A stretch of 64,000 nt of DNA. Origin: Methylophilaceae bacterium (GTDB lineage: Bacteria; Pseudomonadota; Gammaproteobacteria; Burkholderiales; Methylophilaceae). The position numbers and the translations under genes were made by a program. Below, piece by piece: positions 59,115-64,000 of this stretch. How positions within the stretch are numbered: position 1 is the stretch's first letter; every line of letters begins with the position of its first letter. The notes beneath the pieces are model-generated. The model saw only the letters and a program-made list of their open reading frames with translations. It did not search any database and was not told the DNA's origin. The DNA lies in contig CP073759.1 in NCBI GenBank assembly GCA_018398995.1, positions 1,256,311 to 1,320,310 of the forward strand, written 5' to 3'.

Positions 59115-60558
59115 AGGGAATGGTGCGATGAAAAAGTGAAGAGGGAAAGAGCACAATATCACCAACGTTAGGTAGTAAACATCTAGTCGGAAAGTCTAGT
59201 TCACTTTTAGGTGGTTGAATAGGGTAATTGTCACCGTGAATGCCATATTCAAAGGCGCCTTCTACGCCTTCAGGGCTTGGCATAGATAAATATACAGCGC
59301 CACTAATCCAGCCAATTTCATGGATATGTGCAGTTAAGTGCCCGCCGCGTTGCATACTGACATACCACGAACTGGTGAACTCAAGTTCTTCTGGAAAGTC
59401 TTGAATGAGCGAGCAATTGGCATGTGCAAATTGATGTTTGTAATTGATGAACTCTTGCTTGATGAGCGCTGCCAGCTGTTTAAATGAATCCTCAGGGCGT
59501 TTAAATAAATTACCAGCGGATTGTTTGCCATGATGTAGCATACCTTGCACACGTTGAGCAATATCGGCAAACTCAATGTCATGTAGTAATTGTTTTCGTA
59601 AAGGACTATTCGGTTCAGCTAATGCTTGAATACTATTTTGATAGACGAAATCAAACCCATTTTTGCAAAAGTTATATCTATCTTCTTGATCAAAGTTAGT
59701 TGCATAATGGGTTGCTAATGTGGCGATAAATGGCGATGTGTGTCGGCTGTTATTAACAACATCGTCTAATAGGTATTTAAAATCATCAAAATACTCGCCT
59801 TTATAAAGTGAGTACATTTGACGCGCTTGCCAGTCATCAAGCTGAGAACGCTCAAAGTAACTGGCTGCTGCGCGATATTGCTTAGCCAGATAATAAAATT
59901 CGCCCATATTGTAATTAGCATTGGGATGATCAGGATTGCGTGATAATGCTTCCTGATAGTGCTTAACTGCAGCATCCATGTCGCCATGATCGCGTAGTGT
60001 TTCGCCTAGGTTGTTATAGGCATCGGTATAGTTAGGAAAAAGCGAGATGGCTTGTTGATAACTGGCAATAGCATCAGTTAGGTTGCCTTTATCGCGCAAT
60101 GCTGTGCCTAAATTGAAGTAGCCGCGGGCATCTTGTGGGTTGATCTTTAGACCTTTTTGATAGCTAGTCACCGCCTCCTCTAAACGACCTAATCGCTGTA
60201 ATACAGTGCCTAAGTTACCATACGCTTCAAAAAAATTTGGTTTGCGTTTAATCGCTTGTTGATAAGCATCGATGGCTTCTTCAAGTCGATTTTCATGGCT
60301 TAAGGCAATTCCTAAATTAAAGTACAAATCAGGTGAATTGGGTTGTAGCTTTATCGCATGCTGGTAACTACTGATAGAGGCTGCAAATTTCTGTTGCCCA
60401 TCTAAAGCTAATGCTAGGATGTGATGTAATATAAAAGCGGATGGATACTGGACGATTAAGTTGTTTGCTGTTTGTTCAGCTAGCGCCAGTTGACCATTGT
60501 TTAGTTGTTGAATCAGGTCTTGAGTTGCTTGTTGACTAGGTTGTGCTGTGCTTGCCAT
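59050..60558 (-). CDS. TPR repeat protein with C-terminal 2OG-Fe(II)-type oxygenase domain
   Basis: The 502-residue protein has six to seven TPR repeats (about 20-255; for example DLYFNLGIALSHENRLEEAI) and a C-terminal domain with HLTAHIHEIGWISGAVYL, then LFHRTIPFNADEKRICIAFD, which matches the His/His/Arg arrangement of the 2OG-FeII_Oxy_5 type. The function is unknown; relatives are linked to envelope or glycan modification. Its last 65 bases are antisense to the rpfF remnant, so its end was affected by the same junction. Confidence 0.72.
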   Translation of the reverse strand: MASTAQPSQQATQDLIQQLNNGQLALAEQTANNLIVQYPSAFILHHILALALDGQQKFAASISSYQHAIKLQPNSPDLYFNLGIALSHENRLEEAIDAYQQAIKRKPNFFEAYGNLGTVLQRLGRLEEAVTSYQKGLKINPQDARGYFNLGTALRDKGNLTDAIASYQQAISLFPNYTDAYNNLGETLRDHGDMDAAVKHYQEALSRNPDHPNANYNMGEFYYLAKQYRAAASYFERSQLDDWQARQMYSLYKGEYFDDFKYLLDDVVNNSRHTSPFIATLATHYATNFDQEDRYNFCKNGFDFVYQNSIQALAEPNSPLRKQLLHDIEFADIAQRVQGMLHHGKQSAGNLFKRPEDSFKQLAALIKQEFINYKHQFAHANCSLIQDFPEELEFTSSWYVSMQRGGHLTAHIHEIGWISGAVYLSMPSPEGVEGAFEYGIHGDNYPIQPPKSELDFPTRCLLPNVGDIVLFPSSLFHRTIPFNADEKRICIAFDLKPHIRSN

Positions 60559-60637
60559 AGTATTGATTGTATCGTACAGTTTTAGTTGGTTGGATTGTCA
60601 TATTACTCAATATTCTGTTGCGTTAAAAGTCATTGTA

Positions 60638-61924
60638 TCAGGCACTTGCGCTCTCCAGCCTTGCAGCCAATTGTTTCAACAGGCGCATGGCGATACTTGG
60701 ATAATCTGTCAACATCGTATCAATATTTTCTGCATAGATAACAATAATATGCGCTTGTACAGAAGTTACAATGGCATTATTTGCAGTTGGATGTTGCGTC
60801 AAGATTGCCGTTTCACCAAAATATTGTCCCGGCCTGATTGTACGCAGTACAGTATGATCTATCGTCAAATCAACCGTACCTGATACTAAATAATAAAGAT
60901 TGCGCTCTGTATTACCAATGCTAAATACACAGTCATTTGCTTGTAGCGTAATACCATAACGTTGCATCAGCGCTTCTATATAGTTTCGTTTGTCAGATGC
61001 CTCATCAAATAAGCCTTTGAGCAATAATACATCTTGTTTTCGTAGGGTAGCAATGAAGACTGAGCCCAATAAAAAAACTGCAAAGTTGACATATAGCCAA
61101 GTAATGGAAACAAACATATTTTTCATGCTGCCAAATACAGCGCCATAATTGGGATTAAGTGAGAAGAATAGCGTGAATGCCGGACGCATCAAAAGCCATA
61201 ATAAAGCCGTTAATAACGCGCCCATTAAAATATGACGCATAATCACGCGCATCGGAAAAAACATCTTGTAGAACAATGCAATGAATAAGGTTGTCAATGA
61301 TAGGGTGATGGCGTCACCGATAAAGCTAAGTGTCTTTTTTGGTAAGAGTTCTGCCAAAAATTGCACAATGCCTTCTACTACATAGCCTGCCGCAGTAAAT
61401 GAAAAAAATAGCAACAAAATCCCGAGCACAGAAGCAATATCTGCAACTTTACTTTTAAAAAATGAAGGCTTCTCAGTGACAGATGAAATATGATAAAAAG
61501 AAGTGCGCATTGCCCGTGCAAGTGGCGTAATTGTCCAAAATAAAACAAATAGACCAAGTGCGCCCCAAGCGGCTTTGGTTGTTGAGGCGTTATACACTTC
61601 GGTCATAATTTTACCGCTAAAGTCTGGCATGATATTGCTGGTGAGTATAGCTAACTTGACAATTGCATAATCAGATGAAAACACAAGGCGGCTTAATAAG
61701 TAAAAAATGAGTAATACCATCGGAATAAGCGCAAATAAAGCATAAAACGATAGCGATGCAGATAGCCCAAGCACATTGTGTCTGCCAAAGCCCGCTAAGG
61801 TTTCGCGAAAAATAAACAAGAGTGTTGCGTATTCTTTTCTAGAGTAGGCGACAAGTGGTTTGCTAATGGCGGGATGCTTTGCAAATTTTTTGATACCTGC
61901 TTTGACGGCGCTTAATTTATTCAA
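60638..61924 (-). CDS. YihY/BrkB membrane protein fused to a cyclic-nucleotide-binding domain
   Basis: About 300 residues are a YihY (BrkB) membrane domain with six helices (YIFRETLAGFGRHN-like start, YVNFAVFLLGSVFIATL). Residues about 330-428 form a cNMP-binding domain (GTVDLTIDHTVLRTIRPGQYFGETAILTQHP; the phosphate cassette is changed). The start is TTG 61924. The fold was once misassigned as RNase BN. A ligand-controlled membrane protein is plausible; the ligand cannot be told. Confidence 0.78.
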   Translation of the reverse strand: MNKLSAVKAGIKKFAKHPAISKPLVAYSRKEYATLLFIFRETLAGFGRHNVLGLSASLSFYALFALIPMVLLIFYLLSRLVFSSDYAIVKLAILTSNIMPDFSGKIMTEVYNASTTKAAWGALGLFVLFWTITPLARAMRTSFYHISSVTEKPSFFKSKVADIASVLGILLLFFSFTAAGYVVEGIVQFLAELLPKKTLSFIGDAITLSLTTLFIALFYKMFFPMRVIMRHILMGALLTALLWLLMRPAFTLFFSLNPNYGAVFGSMKNMFVSITWLYVNFAVFLLGSVFIATLRKQDVLLLKGLFDEASDKRNYIEALMQRYGITLQANDCVFSIGNTERNLYYLVSGTVDLTIDHTVLRTIRPGQYFGETAILTQHPTANNAIVTSVQAHIIVIYAENIDTMLTDYPSIAMRLLKQLAARLESASA

Positions 61925-61960
61925 GGTTATTCGCTTAATATTGGTTAATTAACCATTAAT

Positions 61961-62938
61961 TTACAATGCTTTAAATTGTTCTGTGGCAGCAACGAGCGCG
62001 GAAGTAATGCCTGGTTCCATTGCAGAATGGCCCGCATCTTGCACAATAACATAGGTTGCATGTGGCATTGCCTGTGCAAGTAGCCAAGACGTGTATGGCG
62101 GGCACACCATATCATAACGCCCTTGTACAATCACTGTAGGGATGCTTGATAGCAAAGCAGCACGCTGTAATATCGCTTCACCATTAACGAAGCACAAATG
62201 ACGAATATAATGAATTTGTACGCGAGCGCGTGCAATATCAGCAAGTTGTTCTGCAATTTGCTCCGATGCTGTCAGTTTGCTAGGCGTTGCTTTTGAAGCA
62301 ATAGGATCGAGACGCATGATGCTGTTTTCGTAATTATTCCATGCAATCGCAGCGGGATGGCTAATCGCTCTATCTTCAGAGGCTATTCGTTTTTCAAAGG
62401 CAGTTAAGACATCCGCTTGTTCATCACTTGGTAAATAATCAACTAAGGTTTGCCATACTTCTGGATAAAAGTGTTTAATATCGCCCAGAAACCAATTTAA
62501 TTCGGATTGTCGACTAAGAAAAATACCGCGCAATGTTAAAGAAATGACATGCTGGGGATGTTCGGTTGCATAAGCTAAAGCAAGTGTACTTCCCCATGAA
62601 CCCCCAAATACATGCCAGCTGTCAATATTTAAATGTTGGCGCAACGCCTCTAAATCATTGACTAAATCAGTTGTGGTATTGTTCAAAAGCTCACCTTGCG
62701 GTCTACTTTTACCGCACCCACGCTGGTCTAGCAAGATGATGCGATAATGCGTTGGATCAAAAAAGCGCCGCTGGCTTTGGTTGCAACCGCTGCCAGGTCC
62801 TCCATGTAGAAAAACAACGGGTTTGCCAGTTGAATTGCCTGATTCTTCATAGTAAATTTCGTGCAAATCATCTATTTTTAGCCAACTCTTGTGATAACTA
62901 TCTATTTCAGGATATAAATTGTAAGTGGATGGACACAT
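61961..62938 (-). CDS. pip: Proline iminopeptidase
   Basis: An alpha/beta hydrolase that removes N-terminal proline. GGSWGSTLALAYAT carries the nucleophile Ser, LLDQRGCGKSRP is the family signature, and the cap domain lies in the middle. Catalytic Asp and His lie in RYDMVCPP and DAGHSAMEPG. It has 325 residues, divergent from xoxF with a 267-base gap. Confidence 0.93.
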   Translation of the reverse strand: MCPSTYNLYPEIDSYHKSWLKIDDLHEIYYEESGNSTGKPVVFLHGGPGSGCNQSQRRFFDPTHYRIILLDQRGCGKSRPQGELLNNTTTDLVNDLEALRQHLNIDSWHVFGGSWGSTLALAYATEHPQHVISLTLRGIFLSRQSELNWFLGDIKHFYPEVWQTLVDYLPSDEQADVLTAFEKRIASEDRAISHPAAIAWNNYENSIMRLDPIASKATPSKLTASEQIAEQLADIARARVQIHYIRHLCFVNGEAILQRAALLSSIPTVIVQGRYDMVCPPYTSWLLAQAMPHATYVIVQDAGHSAMEPGITSALVAATEQFKAL

Positions 62939-63040
62939 TTTAAATTAACGCTTTCTATCTGATTTTATTAAGTATTTTATTTTACACGAATAATAATGAA
63001 ATTTTTTTTGTTAAAATGTAAATAAATTGTAACCAAAGTG

Positions 63041-63069
63041 TTGCATTTATAATTTAATTGTTTTATATT
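63041..63069 (+). promoter_or_regulatory. Candidate sigma-70 promoter of xoxF
   Basis: TTGCAT (63041-63046) and TATATT (63064-63069) have a 17-base spacer. The start of transcription would fall near 63076, giving a leader of about 130 bases. Confidence 0.55.
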
Positions 63070-63076
63070 GCAATCC

Positions 63077-63093
63077 TCACATGTTAAATGTGA
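63077..63093. promoter_or_regulatory. Inverted repeat at the xoxF transcription start, candidate operator
   Basis: TCACAT and ATGTGA are perfect complements with a five-base spacer, just downstream of the -10 element. The position would suit a repressor. Confidence 0.45.
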
Positions 63094-63205
63094 AATAAAA
63101 GGTGCGGTAAAAATTTGAAGCCTTAGTGATTTTGTAGTTAAAACTAAAGCCTTAAATTTGAACAGTACTTCTTTAAACCCTTAGTAATTGACTTTGGAGA
63201 AAAAC

Positions 63206-64000
63206 ATGCAAGTAAATAAAATTAAGCTAGCTTTAGGCTTAGTAGCTGCAACAATGGCAATGCCAATGGTTGCTTCAGCTGCTGCTGACCAAGAAGCAGC
63301 TATTAAAAACGCTAACAACTGGGCGCATCCACGTGGAAATCACACGAATAACGGCTTTAGTGAATTAGCGCAAATCAACAAAGGTAACGTTAAAAACCTT
63401 AAAGCAGCTTGGACATTCGCTACTGGTGTAAACCGTGGTCACGAAGGTTCACCTGTTGTTGTTGGTAACATGATGTATGTACATACAGCATTCCCAAACA
63501 ACGTATACGCACTTGATTTGAACGATAATCAAAAAATCGTATGGTCATACTTCCCAAAACAAGATCCATCAGTACAAGCTGTATTGTGCTGCGATAACGT
63601 ATCACGTGGTCTTGGTTATGGTGATGGCAAAATCTACTTGCAACAAAATGACGGTAACTTAGTTGCTTTAGATGCTAAAACTGGTGCTAAACAATGGTCA
63701 ACATTGGTTAACGATCCTAAAGTTGGTGCAACAAACACAAATGCTCCACACGTAATCAAAGACAAAATCATCACTGGTTGTTCTGGTGCTGAGTTTGGTG
63801 TACGTTGTTTCTTAGTTGCTTACAATGCTAAAGATGGTTCATTGGCATGGAAAGCATACTCAACAGGTCCTGACGCTGAAATGCTAATCGGTGATGACTT
63901 CAACTCTGCAAACCCACAATACAGTGCGTTGTCAGTATACAAAGACATCAACGGTGGTAACAAAGAAGGTGGTTCTTTTGAAGCACTTAAACTTGGCGAG
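63206..64000 (+). CDS. xoxF: PQQ-dependent lanthanide-type methanol dehydrogenase XoxF, 3' end outside
   Basis: XoxF oxidises methanol in the periplasm and passes electrons to a cytochrome c, using PQQ and a lanthanide ion. The first 265 residues of about 600 are present: signal peptide ending near SAAA (24-27), WAHPRGNHTN, the vicinal Cys128-Cys129 (LCCDN) that forms a ring over PQQ, and GCSGAEFGVRC with the metal-ligand Glu196. GGAGAAAAAC precedes the ATG. Similarity suggests the XoxF4 type of Methylophilaceae; the lanthanide-diagnostic Asp lies beyond the window, so this is inference. Confidence 0.9.
   Translation, partial: MQVNKIKLALGLVAATMAMPMVASAAADQEAAIKNANNWAHPRGNHTNNGFSELAQINKGNVKNLKAAWTFATGVNRGHEGSPVVVGNMMYVHTAFPNNVYALDLNDNQKIVWSYFPKQDPSVQAVLCCDNVSRGLGYGDGKIYLQQNDGNLVALDAKTGAKQWSTLVNDPKVGATNTNAPHVIKDKIITGCSGAEFGVRCFLVAYNAKDGSLAWKAYSTGPDAEMLIGDDFNSANPQYSALSVYKDINGGNKEGGSFEALKLGE

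Overview
The window is chromosomal DNA from an AT-rich betaproteobacterium, most likely a methylotroph of the family Methylophilaceae (Methylotenera-like). The evidence is the 5' half of a PQQ-dependent, lanthanide-type methanol dehydrogenase (XoxF) at the right edge, a free-standing 23-residue pqqA gene, and a fused SoxYZ-like carrier of the kind linked to quinoprotein dehydrogenases. These sit among betaproteobacterial housekeeping clusters: glnA/DUF4124/ntrB/ntrC, PBP1A-pilMNOPQ-aroKB, ruvCAB next to tolQRAB-pal-cpoB, rpsP-rimM-trmD-rplS, and tsaD/rpsU-yqeY-dnaG-rpoD-tRNA. The genus is an inference; no 16S gene is present.

Layout. 1-9.4 kb: end of hemB, a conserved protein, PBP1A (minus strand) and the divergent type IV pilus operon pilMNOPQ, in which pilM has one in-frame stop and pilN has two. 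9.4-13.7 kb: aroK-aroB, a repeat-rich gap, a highly expressed porin and a 2OG-Fe(II)-oxygenase-like protein. 13.7-18.8 kb: nitrogen control (ntrC, ntrB, a DUF4124 protein, glnA), with a clear sigma-54 promoter and two NtrC sites upstream of glnA. 18.8-31.6 kb: rhodanese-aroE-mtgA-DUF456, an HDOD protein, uvrA divergent from a YajR-like MFS transporter followed by ssb, then fmdB-DUF502-aspS-mrr-apt; the Mrr restriction gene is wedged between two housekeeping genes. 31.6-36.1 kb: a glyoxalase-like protein, the SoxYZ-like carrier, a YjbQ protein, the orphan pqqA, a CBS protein, an EamA transporter and a YebC regulator. 36.1-45.7 kb: ruvC-ruvA, a GGDEF/EAL gene between ruvA and ruvB, then ybgC-tolQRAB-pal-cpoB. 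45.7-58.4 kb: queE, queC, a translation cluster with an unusually long S16, ogt-xerD, folB, plsY, tsaD, rpsU, yqeY, dnaG, rpoD, tRNA-Ile(CAU) and a small winged-helix protein. 58.4-64 kb is more plastic: a truncated RpfF-like gene, a TPR/oxygenase protein meeting it head-on, a YihY/BrkB-cyclic-nucleotide-domain fusion, proline iminopeptidase and xoxF.

How it works together. The methylotrophy signal is spread over about 31 kb: XoxF oxidises methanol with PQQ, pqqA supplies the PQQ precursor peptide, and the SoxYZ-like protein may be an accessory. Most other genes are cell-envelope, DNA-repair and translation functions. The most unusual points are the decay of pilM/pilN with downstream pilOPQ intact, the truncated rpfF-like gene, the orphan pqqA with a palindrome upstream, the mrr insertion, the signalling gene inside ruvCAB, and dispersed palindromic repeats. 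I found no CRISPR array, no intact insertion sequence and no obviously complete new multi-gene system.
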